A stretch of 39,697 nucleotides of DNA, taken from Chloroflexota bacterium. Its GTDB lineage: Bacteria; Chloroflexota; Limnocylindria; Limnocylindrales; CSP1-4. This document shows positions 29,251 to 37,840 of this stretch, piece by piece. The notes beneath the pieces are model-generated. The model had not been told where the DNA came from. It searched no databases and saw only the letters and a program-made list of their open reading frames with translations. The stretch lies in the NCBI GenBank assembly GCA_021813655.1, contig JAKAJU010000084.1, forward strand, positions 1-39,697, written 5' to 3'. Each line of letters begins with the position of its first letter. The first letter of the stretch is position 1. Both the position numbers and the translations under genes were made by a program.

Positions 29251-29299
29251 CGGCCGGGCCGGCGTGCTCCCGAGCCCCCGATCGCGGAGGCAGATCCCT

Positions 29300-30376
29300 A
29301 TGTCCCGAACACGCTTCACCGTCGCCGTCGTCGGAGCCACCGGTCTCGTCGGCCGCACCATGATCGCCGTCCTCCGGGAGCGCGAGTTCCCGATCGGCGA
29401 GCTGCGGCTCCTCGCGTCCGGACGCTCCGCCGGGAGCGCGGTGGAGGTGGGCGGAGAGCGGATCGTCGTCCGCGAGGCGACGCCCGAGGCCTTCGACGGC
29501 GTCGACATCGCCCTCTTCAGTGCAGGGACCGACGTCTCCCGCGATCTCGCCCCGCGCGCCGTGGAGCACGGCTCCACCGTCATCGACAACTCGAACGCCT
29601 GGCGCATGGAGCAGGGCGTGCCGCTCGTCGTCAGCCAGGTGAACGCCGACGACCTCGCGTGGCACGAGGGGATCATCGCGAACCCCAACTGCTCCACGAT
29701 GCAGCTCGTTCCCGTGCTCATGGCGCTGCGTGACGAGGCGGGGCTCGACCGCGTCGTGGTCGACACGTACCAGGCCGTGTCCGGGACGGGTGCCGAGGCC
29801 GTGGCCGAGCTCGAGGCGCAGATCCTCGCCCACGCCCACGGCGCTCCCAAGATCGCCTCGGTGTACCCGCATCCGATCGCGTTCAACGCGCTCCCCGAGA
29901 TCGATGTCTTCCTCGACAACGGCTACAGCCGCGAGGAGTGGAAGGTCGTGACGGAGAGCCGGAAGATCCTCCACCTGCCGGAGCTGCGCGTCTCGTGCAC
30001 GGCCGTCCGCGTCCCGGTCGTCGCGAGCCACTCGGAGGCGGTCCACGTGGAGACGACGCGGCCGATCACGGTCGAGCGCGCGCGCGAGGTCTTCGCGGCC
30101 GTCCCGGGCGTGGTCGTCCAGGACGAGCCGGCGAAGCACGTCTACCCCCTTGCGACGGCAGCCGCCGGGCGCGACGAGGTCTTCGTCGGCCGGATCCGTC
30201 GCGATCCGTCCGTGGAGCGCGGGCTGGCCTTCTGGGTCGTGAGCGACAACATCCGCAAGGGCGCTGCGACGAACGCCGTCGAGCTCGCCGAGATCCTCGT
30301 GGACCGCGGCTGGATCGCACCGGCCTCGCGGCGTGGCGCGGTCGGCGCGAGCGCCGGCGGCCGGAGCGGTGCGTGA
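29300..30376 (+). CDS. asd: Aspartate-semialdehyde dehydrogenase
   Basis: This 358-residue enzyme reduces aspartyl phosphate to aspartate semialdehyde for lysine, threonine, methionine and diaminopimelate synthesis. Motifs: VAVVGATGLVGRTMIAVL (NADP site), IDNSNAWRM, the active-site Cys in NPNCSTMQL, YQAVSGTGAEAVAEL and SCTAVRVPVVASHSEAVHVE. The track begins at 29264, but ATG 29300 (MSRTRF) has GGAGG upstream and gives the family N-terminus. A short Gly/Ala-rich tail ends it. Its stop overlaps udg (GTGA). It heads the asd-udg-rnj-ftsK-rodZ-cinA run. Confidence 0.96.
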   Translation: MSRTRFTVAVVGATGLVGRTMIAVLREREFPIGELRLLASGRSAGSAVEVGGERIVVREATPEAFDGVDIALFSAGTDVSRDLAPRAVEHGSTVIDNSNAWRMEQGVPLVVSQVNADDLAWHEGIIANPNCSTMQLVPVLMALRDEAGLDRVVVDTYQAVSGTGAEAVAELEAQILAHAHGAPKIASVYPHPIAFNALPEIDVFLDNGYSREEWKVVTESRKILHLPELRVSCTAVRVPVVASHSEAVHVETTRPITVERAREVFAAVPGVVVQDEPAKHVYPLATAAAGRDEVFVGRIRRDPSVERGLAFWVVSDNIRKGAATNAVELAEILVDRGWIAPASRRGAVGASAGGRSGA

Positions 30377-31125
30377 CGCCTGGAGAACGTCGGGAGGCGT
30401 TGGACGCCGTCGCAGCGGAGGTCCGGGCCTGCACGCGCTGCCGGCTTCACGTCGGGCGCACTCGGGCGGTGCCCGGGGAGGGGAGTCCGGACACGGAGGT
30501 CGTCTTCGTCGGTGAGGGACCCGGATTCAACGAGGACCGCCAGGGCCGCCCGTTCGTCGGTGCCGCCGGCGCGTTCCTCACGGAGCTGCTCGGCACGGTC
30601 GGGTGGCGGCGGGAGGACGTCTTCATCACGAACGTCGTGAAGTGCCGCCCGCCGGAGAACCGCGATCCGGAGGCCGACGAGATCGCCGCCTGCGCACCCC
30701 ACCTCGCGCGGCAGCTCGCGGTCATGGACCCGGCCCTCGTCGTGACGCTCGGGCGTCACTCGCTCGGGACGTTCCTGCCGGGGGCACGCATCGGCCAGGT
30801 GCATGGCGCCGCCCGTCCTCCCGCCGCCGCGCCGTGGGCGGACGGCTCACTCGTCTTCGCGATGTACCACCCGGCAGCTGCGCTCCACCAGGGCTCGCTC
30901 CGCGCGACCCTCCTTGCCGACATGCAGGGCGTCCCGCGGGCGCTCCTCGATGCGCGTGCCCGGCGCGCCCGCGCGAGCGAGCAGCCCGCCGCACCCGCGA
31001 TGGGCGTCGTCGGCGCCGCCTCCGATCCGGACGGCGGACCCGCGACCGCCGATGCGTCGACCGGCGACACTCCCGGCGCACCCGCGGCCGCCGAACCGGC
31101 CGCCGACCAGCTGACCCTCTTCTGA
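30373..31125 (+). CDS. udg: Family 4 uracil-DNA glycosylase with C-terminal QLTLF motif
   Basis: This 250-residue 4Fe-4S uracil-DNA glycosylase removes uracil from DNA. Cluster cysteines are C20 and C23 (CTRC), C91 (VKCRPPENRDPE) and C107 (IAACAPH). The active-site motif is GEGPGFNEDRQGRPFVG; the second motif is MYHPAAALHQ. Residues ~205-250 are a disordered tail ending in DQLTLF, which matches the pentapeptide used by many bacterial proteins to bind the DNA sliding clamp. The start GTG 30373 overlaps asd. The end is followed by rnj, with the stop sharing one base with an ATG (TGATG). Confidence 0.93.
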   Translation: MTPGERREALDAVAAEVRACTRCRLHVGRTRAVPGEGSPDTEVVFVGEGPGFNEDRQGRPFVGAAGAFLTELLGTVGWRREDVFITNVVKCRPPENRDPEADEIAACAPHLARQLAVMDPALVVTLGRHSLGTFLPGARIGQVHGAARPPAAAPWADGSLVFAMYHPAAALHQGSLRATLLADMQGVPRALLDARARRARASEQPAAPAMGVVGAASDPDGGPATADASTGDTPGAPAAAEPAADQLTLF

Positions 31126-31148
31126 TGACACGCAGGGAGCCCACCCCG

Positions 31149-32816
31149 ATGGTCGCAGACACCCCGCTCCGGATCATCCCGCTCGGCGGGATGGGCGAGA
31201 TCGGGAAGAACATGTACGTCTACGAGTTCGGCGACGACATCATCGTCGTGGACTGCGGCCTTATGTTCCCCGACGAGGAGATGTTCGGGATCGACCTCGT
31301 GATCCCGGACGTCACGTACCTCCGCGAGCGTCGCGAGCAGGTCCGCGCCTTCTTCATCACCCACGCGCACGAAGACCACGTCGGCGGCCTGCCGTACGTC
31401 CTCCCGTCGTTCCCCGGCGTCCCGATCTACGCGTCGACCCTCGCCCGCGGGCTCCTGGGGAACAAGATCAAGGAGCACAAGCTCCACAACAACCCGATGC
31501 TCTCGCTCGAGCCCGGCGGCGCGACCGTGGAGGCCGGTGCGTTCCGGGTGGAGGCCTTCAGGATCGGTCACTCGATCCCCGACGCGATGGGCCTCGCGAT
31601 CCGCACGCCCGTCGGGACGGTGATCCACACCGGCGATTTCAAGTTCGACCACACTCCGGTGGATGGGAAGCCGTCCGACTTCCAGGCGCTCGCGCGGTAC
31701 GGCGAGGAGGGCGTGATCGCGCTCCTGTCGGATTCCACCCGCGCGGAGAACCCCGGCTACACGCCCTCGGAGCGGACCGTCGGCGAGGCCTTCCGCGAGA
31801 TCATGGAGGGGCTCGACGGCCGCGTCATCGTGGCCACCTTCGCGAGCAACATCGCCCGCATCCAGCAGGTGATCGACGCCGCGGGCTCGTTCGACAGGAA
31901 GGTGTCGGTCGTCGGGCGGTCGATGGAGCAGAACTTCCGCATCGCGAGCGACCTCGGGTACCTCACGTACCCGGCGTCGCGGATCGTGCCGAAGGACCGC
32001 ATCGGCGAGACCGCGCCCGAGAGGCTCGTCATCGCGACGACGGGCGCGCAGGGGGAGCCGATGGCCGGCCTCGCCCGGATGGCGAACCACGACCATCGCT
32101 TCGTCGAGATCCAGCCCGGCGACACCGTCATCGTGAGCGCGAGCCCGATCCCCGGGAACGAGGAGTACGTCGCGCGGACGATCGACAACCTCTTCAAGGC
32201 CGGCGCCAACGTCTACTACCACACGATCAAGCACGCTCACGTCTCGGGGCACGCGAGCCAGGAGGAGCTCAAGCTCATGCTGGCCCTGACCCGGCCGCGC
32301 TACTTCCTCCCGATGCACGGCGAGTTCCGGATGCAGGTCCAGCACGGTCGGCTCGCGATGGAGACCGGCGTGCTCCCGGAGAACGTCTTCATCATCGAGA
32401 ACGGCCAGCCGATCGAGGTCGCGCCGGATGGGACCGCCCGACGCGGGACGCCCGTTCCGGCCGGCTACGTCTTCGTCGACGGGCTGTCGGTGGGCGACGT
32501 GGGCGAGATCGTCCTCCGCGACCGGCGGGCGCTGGCCAACGACGGGATGTTCATGGTCGTCGTCACCGTGGACAAGCAGACCGGGACGGTCGTGGGCCGG
32601 CCGGAGATCGTCACCCGCGGGTTCACGCCGCTCAACGAGAAGGACCCGATCATGGAGGGCGCCGTGAGCCGGATCGTCGCGGCGATCGAGACGCCCGGCG
32701 ACCACATCAGCGAGGTCGCGCTCCTGAAGACCCAGATCAAGGACGGCGTCTCGCGCTACCTGTACGAGCAGACGAAGCGACGGCCGATGGTCTTCCCGGT
32801 CGTCGTGGAGGTCTGA
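31149..32816 (+). CDS. rnj: Ribonuclease J
   Basis: This 555-residue metallo-beta-lactamase/beta-CASP RNase (endonuclease and 5'-3' exonuclease) starts mRNA decay where RNase E is absent. Motifs: IIPLGGMGEIGKNMYVYE, the zinc box THAHEDHVGG (72-77), HTGDFKFDHTPVDG, LLSDSTRAENPGYTPSE, ASPIPGNEEYVARTIDNL and HVSGHASQEELKLML. The length matches B. subtilis RNase J1 (555). I prefer ATG 31149, with GGGAG 9 bases upstream; ATG 31125, overlapping the udg stop, adds 8 residues and lacks a Shine-Dalgarno. It ends in a TGATG overlap with ftsK. Confidence 0.96.
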   Translation: MVADTPLRIIPLGGMGEIGKNMYVYEFGDDIIVVDCGLMFPDEEMFGIDLVIPDVTYLRERREQVRAFFITHAHEDHVGGLPYVLPSFPGVPIYASTLARGLLGNKIKEHKLHNNPMLSLEPGGATVEAGAFRVEAFRIGHSIPDAMGLAIRTPVGTVIHTGDFKFDHTPVDGKPSDFQALARYGEEGVIALLSDSTRAENPGYTPSERTVGEAFREIMEGLDGRVIVATFASNIARIQQVIDAAGSFDRKVSVVGRSMEQNFRIASDLGYLTYPASRIVPKDRIGETAPERLVIATTGAQGEPMAGLARMANHDHRFVEIQPGDTVIVSASPIPGNEEYVARTIDNLFKAGANVYYHTIKHAHVSGHASQEELKLMLALTRPRYFLPMHGEFRMQVQHGRLAMETGVLPENVFIIENGQPIEVAPDGTARRGTPVPAGYVFVDGLSVGDVGEIVLRDRRALANDGMFMVVVTVDKQTGTVVGRPEIVTRGFTPLNEKDPIMEGAVSRIVAAIETPGDHISEVALLKTQIKDGVSRYLYEQTKRRPMVFPVVVEV

Positions 32817-35233
32817 TGACCTCGCCGCAGCGCCGCTCGACGAGGTCGACCTCGCGGTCGACCTCGTCCCGGAGCACGTCGCGGACACGGCGCCGGCCCA
32901 CGTACGCCGCGCCGACCGTCGACGTCGCCCCGGAGGTCATCCGCTCGATCGTCGGGATCGTCCTCATGGTCCTCGGCGCGATCCTCCTCATCGGCCTGAT
33001 CCTCCCCGGGAAGGGGGTCCTCACGGACTGGATCCGCGACATCTTCGCGCCGTGGTTCGGGACTGGACGATACCTGCTGCCCTTCCTCCTCCTCGCGCTC
33101 GGCATCTACGTGGAGAGAGTGGGGAGGCGCGCCGGCTGGGGCTGGACGCTCCTCGGGGTCGCGATCGCGTTCGTCGGCCTGCTCGGGGTCGTCGCCATCG
33201 TCGTGGACGCGGGGTACCTCGGCGGCCGCAGCGGCGGCCGGATCGGCGCCTTCATCGCCGAGACTCTCTCGCCGCTCATCACCGCACCGGGGACGCTCAT
33301 CGTCAGCCTCGCGATCCTCGTCATCGGGGTCCTCATCGCCCTCAACGCCACGCTCGGCTCGCTTCTCCGCCCGATGTGGGACGCCGCCCGGACGACGGGC
33401 GGGGTCCTGCTCGCACCCCGCCCCGAGAACGGCGGGCCGGCGTCGGCGGCGGACGGGAAGGCGCCCGCCGCGAGGAACGGCGCGCGGCCGGGCGACGACA
33501 CAGCCTCCGCGGCCGGGTCCCGGACGGGGCGCGAGGTGAACGGGCGCCCGGAGGTTCCGCTCCCGATGCCGTCGCCGGGATCTGCGCCGGTCTCCGCCGT
33601 CTTCGGACCGGTTCCCGATCTCGCCGCGGCCGCGGCGGTCGGGGGGGCCGTGGGTGTCGCGGGATCCGTGGCGGCCGCTGGCGGACGCGACGCCCTCGGC
33701 CGGGACGTGGCCGCGATCGCGGGCGCGTCCGACCTCGACGGCGATGGGGTGACGGAAGCCTCCGACGCGCCGCAACCCCGCGTGCACCGGCCGTACGCGC
33801 TGCCGCCCCTGACGCTCCTCGACGACATCGCCCTCCGGAGCACGGACACGGGGATGGACCACGCGCGCAACGCCCAGATCATCGAGGCGAAGCTCGCGAG
33901 CTTCAACATCCCGGTGACCGTGTCGGGATGGAACGCCGGGCCGGTCGTCACGCAGTACGAGGTGACGCCCGATCCGTCGGTGAAGGTCAGCCGGATCGAG
34001 TCCCTCTCCGACGACCTCGCGATGGCGCTCGCCGCGCGGACGATCCGGATCGAGGCGCCGATCCCCGGCAAGACCGTCGTGGGCATCGAGATCCCCAACA
34101 TGGACTTCAACGTCGTCGGACTCCGGCGGATCCTCGAGGACCCGGACGTGCTGCGCGCCCCGTCGAAGCTCGCGTTCGCGCTGGGGCGCGACGTGGCCGG
34201 GCACGCGCGTGCCGCGGACCTGGCGAAGATGCCGCACCTCCTCATCGCGGGCGCGACGGGCTCGGGCAAGAGCGTCATGGTCAACGCGCTCATCACGAGC
34301 CTTCTCGTCCGCGCGACCCCCGACGAGGTCCGGCTCATCCTCGTCGACCCCAAGCGGGTCGAGCTCGCCGACTACAACGGGGTCCCGCACCTGCTGGTCC
34401 CGGTCGTCACCGAAGCAAGCCGCGCGAAGGCCGCCCTCATCTGGTGCGTCCGCGAGATGGAGAATCGCTACCGACGATTCGCCGGGGCGACGGCCCGGAA
34501 CATCACCGCATACAACGAGACGCGCGAGGATCCGGCCGACCGCCTTCCGTACATCGTCATCATCGTCGATGAGCTGGCCGACCTCATGATGCGCGACGGC
34601 CGGAGCACCGAGGAGCCGATCGTCATGCTCGCCCAGAAGGCGCGCGCCACGGGCATCCACCTCGTGCTCGCGACCCAGCGGCCCTCGGTCAACGTCGTCA
34701 CGGGTCTCATCAAGGCGAACTTCCCGTCGCGGATCGCGTTCGCGATGGCGAGCCAGATCGACAGCCGGACGATCCTCGACGCCCCGGGCGCGGAGGACCT
34801 CATCGGTCGCGGCGACATGCTGTTCCAGCCGTCCGACCTGCCGCGGCCGATCCGTCTCCAGGGGGTCTTCGTCTCCGACCGCGAGATCCGCGGCGTCACC
34901 GCGCACTGGCGTGCCGAGGCGGAGCCGCACTACGACCTCTCGATCGTGGAGAGCGACGAGGAGTCGACGGGGCGCGTCGAGGACGTGGAGGACGCGGACA
35001 CCGACCGCCTCTTCGCGGACGCCGTGGGCGTCATCCAGGAGTACGACCGCGCGTCCGCCTCGCTCCTCCAGCGCCGCCTGAAGATCGGCTACGCGCGCGC
35101 GGCCCGGATCATCGACCAGCTCGAGGCGCACGGGTACATCGGGCCCTTCGACGGCTCGAACGCTCGGCAGGTCCTGCGACGCGAGGTGCCCGAGACCCGG
35201 GGAGGCGGCGACTCCGGCGAGGACGATCTGTGA
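32816..35233 (+). CDS. ftsK: DNA translocase FtsK/SpoIIIE
   Basis: This 805-residue hexameric motor clears chromosome ends through the septum. The N-terminus is Ser/Arg/Thr-rich and basic. About four membrane segments follow within residues ~40-185 (SIVGIVLMVLGAILLIGLIL is the first). A Pro/Ala-rich linker (~190-330) precedes the motor. The motor has Walker A GATGSGKSV (479-486), DPKRVELADYNGVPHL, and Walker B YIVIIVDELADLMM. A C-terminal gamma winged helix (ASASLLQRRLKIGYARAARIIDQLE) reads KOPS/SRS-like sites in homologues. The length is typical of SpoIIIE, shorter than E. coli FtsK. It overlaps rnj upstream and rodZ downstream (GTGA). Confidence 0.97.
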   Translation: MTSPQRRSTRSTSRSTSSRSTSRTRRRPTYAAPTVDVAPEVIRSIVGIVLMVLGAILLIGLILPGKGVLTDWIRDIFAPWFGTGRYLLPFLLLALGIYVERVGRRAGWGWTLLGVAIAFVGLLGVVAIVVDAGYLGGRSGGRIGAFIAETLSPLITAPGTLIVSLAILVIGVLIALNATLGSLLRPMWDAARTTGGVLLAPRPENGGPASAADGKAPAARNGARPGDDTASAAGSRTGREVNGRPEVPLPMPSPGSAPVSAVFGPVPDLAAAAAVGGAVGVAGSVAAAGGRDALGRDVAAIAGASDLDGDGVTEASDAPQPRVHRPYALPPLTLLDDIALRSTDTGMDHARNAQIIEAKLASFNIPVTVSGWNAGPVVTQYEVTPDPSVKVSRIESLSDDLAMALAARTIRIEAPIPGKTVVGIEIPNMDFNVVGLRRILEDPDVLRAPSKLAFALGRDVAGHARAADLAKMPHLLIAGATGSGKSVMVNALITSLLVRATPDEVRLILVDPKRVELADYNGVPHLLVPVVTEASRAKAALIWCVREMENRYRRFAGATARNITAYNETREDPADRLPYIVIIVDELADLMMRDGRSTEEPIVMLAQKARATGIHLVLATQRPSVNVVTGLIKANFPSRIAFAMASQIDSRTILDAPGAEDLIGRGDMLFQPSDLPRPIRLQGVFVSDREIRGVTAHWRAEAEPHYDLSIVESDEESTGRVEDVEDADTDRLFADAVGVIQEYDRASASLLQRRLKIGYARAARIIDQLEAHGYIGPFDGSNARQVLRREVPETRGGGDSGEDDL

Positions 35234-36675
35234 GCTCCCGCGACGACCAGGCGCGACCCCGGGGGCCCGGGGGGTTCCGGCGGCCGTCGCTGACCCGACC
35301 CCGACTCCCGGCGAGCATCCCGGGTGACCCGGGCAGGTTCGTGAACCGGGTCCGCGGCGAGCGCACGCCCGCGCCCGTCCGCCCGGCCGAGCCGCCGCTC
35401 GGCGAGCGCCTGGCCGCGGCACGGGAGCACAAGGGAGTCGACCTCGCCCGCGCGGAGCGGGACACGAAGATCCGGGTGCGGTACCTCGCGGCCCTCGAGC
35501 GGGGCGACTACCGGGACCTTCCCGGCTCGGTGTACACGAAGGGGTTCCTTCGCAACTACGCCCAGTACCTTGGCCTCGACCCCGACGACGTCCTCCGCCA
35601 GTGGCGGCGCGAGCGCGGGGAGACCGATGCGGATCCGGTCGTCGTCGTCCCCCGCGGCCTCGACGCGCCGCGCCCCACGGTCACGATCGGACGCGGCACG
35701 ATCTTCGCGGTCCTGCTCGCCGTCGGCGTCGTCGTCTTTGCCGGCTATCTCGGCATGCAGCTCATCCGCTTCTCGCAGCCCCCGACGATCGCGATCACCG
35801 ACCCGCTCGACGCGGTCATGGAGGTCTCGCCCACGGCGACCACCTATACCCTGCGCGGAACGACGATCGCGGGTGCATCCGTCGCGATCGACACGCCTGG
35901 CCGGGAGACGGTCCGCGTCACGGCCGGGCCCGACGGCCGCTGGTCCGCCGACGTGGCGCTCGTGCGCGGGCGCAACCAGTTCGACGTCACCGCGACCGAC
36001 GCCGACACCGGCAAGACGAGCCCGACACCGGCGCGCGTGTACATCACCGTCCCGATCGGCGGGGAGGCGGCCCCCCAGGTCTCCCTCGACTCGCCGGCGG
36101 ACGGGGCGACGTTCGATGCCGGACCGGTCGTCGTGAAGGGGCTCGCGCAGGGCGCGCAGACGGTCACCGTCAGCTCCGCGTACCTCGGGCCGCCCGCCGG
36201 GGCGCCGGCGAGCGCGAAGTCCGTCACGCCTCCGCCGGCCCCCAAGCCCGCGCAGGTCGCCGTGGGCGCGGACGGATCGTTCAGCGTCTCCGTCCCGCTC
36301 ACGTCGGGCCGCTGGACGCTCACGATCACGGCGCAGAGCGCGGCCGGGAAGTCGAGCCAGCCGCTGACCCGGACGGTCACCATCGCCTTCTCGGGAGTCT
36401 CCGTCGTCGTCAAGCTCGAGGGCGGCAAGGCGTGGCTCAAGGCGTGGGTCGACGGGAAGGTCGACCCACGCACCGGCGACGGCGGCAAGGTCATCGCGGA
36501 CGGCAGGTCGCTCGTCTTCACCGGGGGGAAGACCGTCGAGATCCGGAGCGCCGACCCGACGGTCACGTACGTGACCGTCAACGGGAAGGACCTCGGGGCG
36601 ATGGGGGACACCGTCCAGCCCGAGACCTGGCTGTACACGCCGAAGGGCGCGCCCAAGAAGACCAAGCACGAATGA
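35230..36675 (+). CDS. rodZ: RodZ-like cell shape protein (HTH, one TM, DUF4115)
   Basis: This is a 481-residue protein. After a basic disordered N-terminus comes a Cro/CI-type helix-turn-helix (~57-125: LGERLAAAREHKGVDLARAE, YLAALERGDYRDLPGSVYTK). A single membrane segment follows at ~158-180 (IFAVLLAVGVVVFAGYLG). The extracytoplasmic part has Ig-like stretches (~190-390: TYTLRGTTIAGASVAIDTPG, DSPADGATFDAGPVVVKG), more than usual for RodZ. It ends in a DUF4115-like domain (VVKLEGGKAWLKAWVDGK). RodZ links MreB to the elongasome; no mreB is in this window. It overlaps ftsK (GTGA) and cinA (ATGA). Confidence 0.88.
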   Translation: MSSRDDQARPRGPGGFRRPSLTRPRLPASIPGDPGRFVNRVRGERTPAPVRPAEPPLGERLAAAREHKGVDLARAERDTKIRVRYLAALERGDYRDLPGSVYTKGFLRNYAQYLGLDPDDVLRQWRRERGETDADPVVVVPRGLDAPRPTVTIGRGTIFAVLLAVGVVVFAGYLGMQLIRFSQPPTIAITDPLDAVMEVSPTATTYTLRGTTIAGASVAIDTPGRETVRVTAGPDGRWSADVALVRGRNQFDVTATDADTGKTSPTPARVYITVPIGGEAAPQVSLDSPADGATFDAGPVVVKGLAQGAQTVTVSSAYLGPPAGAPASAKSVTPPPAPKPAQVAVGADGSFSVSVPLTSGRWTLTITAQSAAGKSSQPLTRTVTIAFSGVSVVVKLEGGKAWLKAWVDGKVDPRTGDGGKVIADGRSLVFTGGKTVEIRSADPTVTYVTVNGKDLGAMGDTVQPETWLYTPKGAPKKTKHE

Positions 36676-37232
36676 GCGACCCGGCGACGGCTCGTGGCCG
36701 CGTCCAGCGGGGACCGGCGAGCCAGACGGCCGCGGCGGGCGACCTCTACGCCCTCGCGGAGGCCGTGCGCGCCGCGTGCGTGGAGCGCGGGCTCACGATC
36801 GCCACGGCGGAGTCCTGCACGGGCGGGCTCGTCGCGCACCTGCTGACGGAGGTCCCCGGGTCGAGCGCGTGTCTCATCGGAGGCGTCGTCGCGTACGCGG
36901 ACCGCGCGAAGGCCGCGTTGCTCGGCGTCGATCCGGCGCTCATCGCGGCGCACGGGGCCGTGAGCGAGCCCGTCGCGGCCGCGATGGCCGACGGTGCGCG
37001 GTCGCGCCTGGGGGTCGACATCGCCGTCGCCGTGACGGGGATCGCCGGTCCGGACGGCGGGACGCCGGCGAAGCCGGTCGGCCTCACGTTCATCGCGGTG
37101 GCCTCCCGCGACGGCGTCGAGGTCCACCGGTGCGCGTGGGACGGGGACCGGAGCGCGAACAAGGAGTCGAGCGCTCGGACGGCGCTCGCGATGCTCCTCG
37201 CGGCGGCGGAGCGGCCCCCGCGGCATACTTGA
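36672..37232 (+). CDS. cinA: CinA C-terminal-type nicotinamide-nucleotide amidohydrolase (PncC-like)
   Basis: This 186-residue stand-alone CinA C-terminal domain deamidates NMN to NaMN in the pyridine nucleotide cycle. The catalytic Ser is S48 in TIATAESCTGGLVAHLLT. Other motifs are GGVVAYADRAKAALLGV, AHGAVSEPVAAAMADGA and VAVTGIAGPDGGTPAKPVGL. The N-terminal COG1058 domain of full-length CinA is absent, so it is the short PncC form. The start ATG 36672 overlaps rodZ (ATGA). The track ORF (from 35601) is an artefact of an open antiphase. cinA near rodZ/ftsK occurs in other bacteria. Confidence 0.93.
   Translation: MSDPATARGRVQRGPASQTAAAGDLYALAEAVRAACVERGLTIATAESCTGGLVAHLLTEVPGSSACLIGGVVAYADRAKAALLGVDPALIAAHGAVSEPVAAAMADGARSRLGVDIAVAVTGIAGPDGGTPAKPVGLTFIAVASRDGVEVHRCAWDGDRSANKESSARTALAMLLAAAERPPRHT
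37224..37229 (+). promoter_or_regulatory. Weak -10-like element before yajQ
   Basis: CATACT overlaps the end of cinA and resembles the window's TAYACT elements. There is no -35 and no TGn. It would give a leader of ~73 bases containing two copies of a 16-bp repeat. Low confidence. Confidence 0.3.
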
Positions 37233-37256
37233 GGCCACGCCCGGGGGCACGGGTGC

Positions 37257-37298
37257 GCGCGATCGCAGCGCGCGCGGGGCGGGCGCGATCGCAGCGCG
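37257..37298 (+). repeat. 16-bp direct repeat upstream of yajQ
   Basis: GCGCGATCGCAGCGCG occurs at 37257 and 37283, a 26-bp period, in the 76-bp gap between cinA and yajQ. Each copy contains the palindrome GCGATCGC. The second copy ends 10 bases before the yajQ start and runs into its GAGGAGG Shine-Dalgarno. Confidence 0.9.
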
Positions 37299-37308
37299 AG
37301 GAGGGTCC

Positions 37309-37800
37309 ATGGCCGGGGAGTCGTCCTTCGACGTCGTGAGCGACTTCGATGTCCAGGAGCTGCGGAACGCGCTCGACCAGGTCCGGCGCGAAGTCTCGCA
37401 GCGCTTCGACTTCAAGGGCGTCGTGGTGGACCTCGAGCAGGGCAGGGACGAGCTGACGCTCGTCACCACCGACGAGTACCGCGCCGAGGCCGTGAAGGAT
37501 CTCCTCGAGTCGAAGGCGGTCCGCCGCGGTCTCTCGCTGAAGATCTTCGACTGGGGGAAGGTCGAGCCGGCCGGCGGCAACCGTGTCCGACAGCGGATCG
37601 GCCTCCGTCGAGGCCTCTCGGAGGAGAACGCGAAGAAGATCACGAAGATCATCCGGGACGAGTTCCCGAAGACACACGGCCAGATCCAGGGGGACGCCGT
37701 CCGCGTCTCCTCGAAGAGCAAGGACGACCTCCAGCGCGTGATCGCGCGCCTGCGCGAGCTCGACCTCGACGTCGCGCTCCAGTTCACGAACTACCGCTGA
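37309..37800 (+). CDS. yajQ: YajQ-family cyclic-di-GMP/nucleotide-binding protein
   Basis: This 163-residue YajQ (DUF520) protein has a double ferredoxin-like fold. The start SSFDVVSDFDVQELRNALDQ, RFDFKGVVVDLEQ, and the end YRAEAVKDLLESK...VSSKSKDDLQRVIARLRE...LQFTNYR are diagnostic. Some homologues bind c-di-GMP and act as regulators; others bind RNA or nucleotides. Nothing here tells which. The start ATG 37309 has GAGGAGG upstream. It is followed after 40 bp by a ThDP-dependent enzyme. Confidence 0.95.
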   Translation: MAGESSFDVVSDFDVQELRNALDQVRREVSQRFDFKGVVVDLEQGRDELTLVTTDEYRAEAVKDLLESKAVRRGLSLKIFDWGKVEPAGGNRVRQRIGLRRGLSEENAKKITKIIRDEFPKTHGQIQGDAVRVSSKSKDDLQRVIARLRELDLDVALQFTNYR

Positions 37801-37840
37801 CGCCCGTCGGCGCAACCTCCGTCACACAGGCGGTCCTGCC

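Noticed and set aside
32756-35422. Reverse-strand ORF of 888 residues opposite ftsK
   Set aside because: This is a shadow of ftsK and its neighbour. No motif is seen, and the + frame is a clear DNA translocase.
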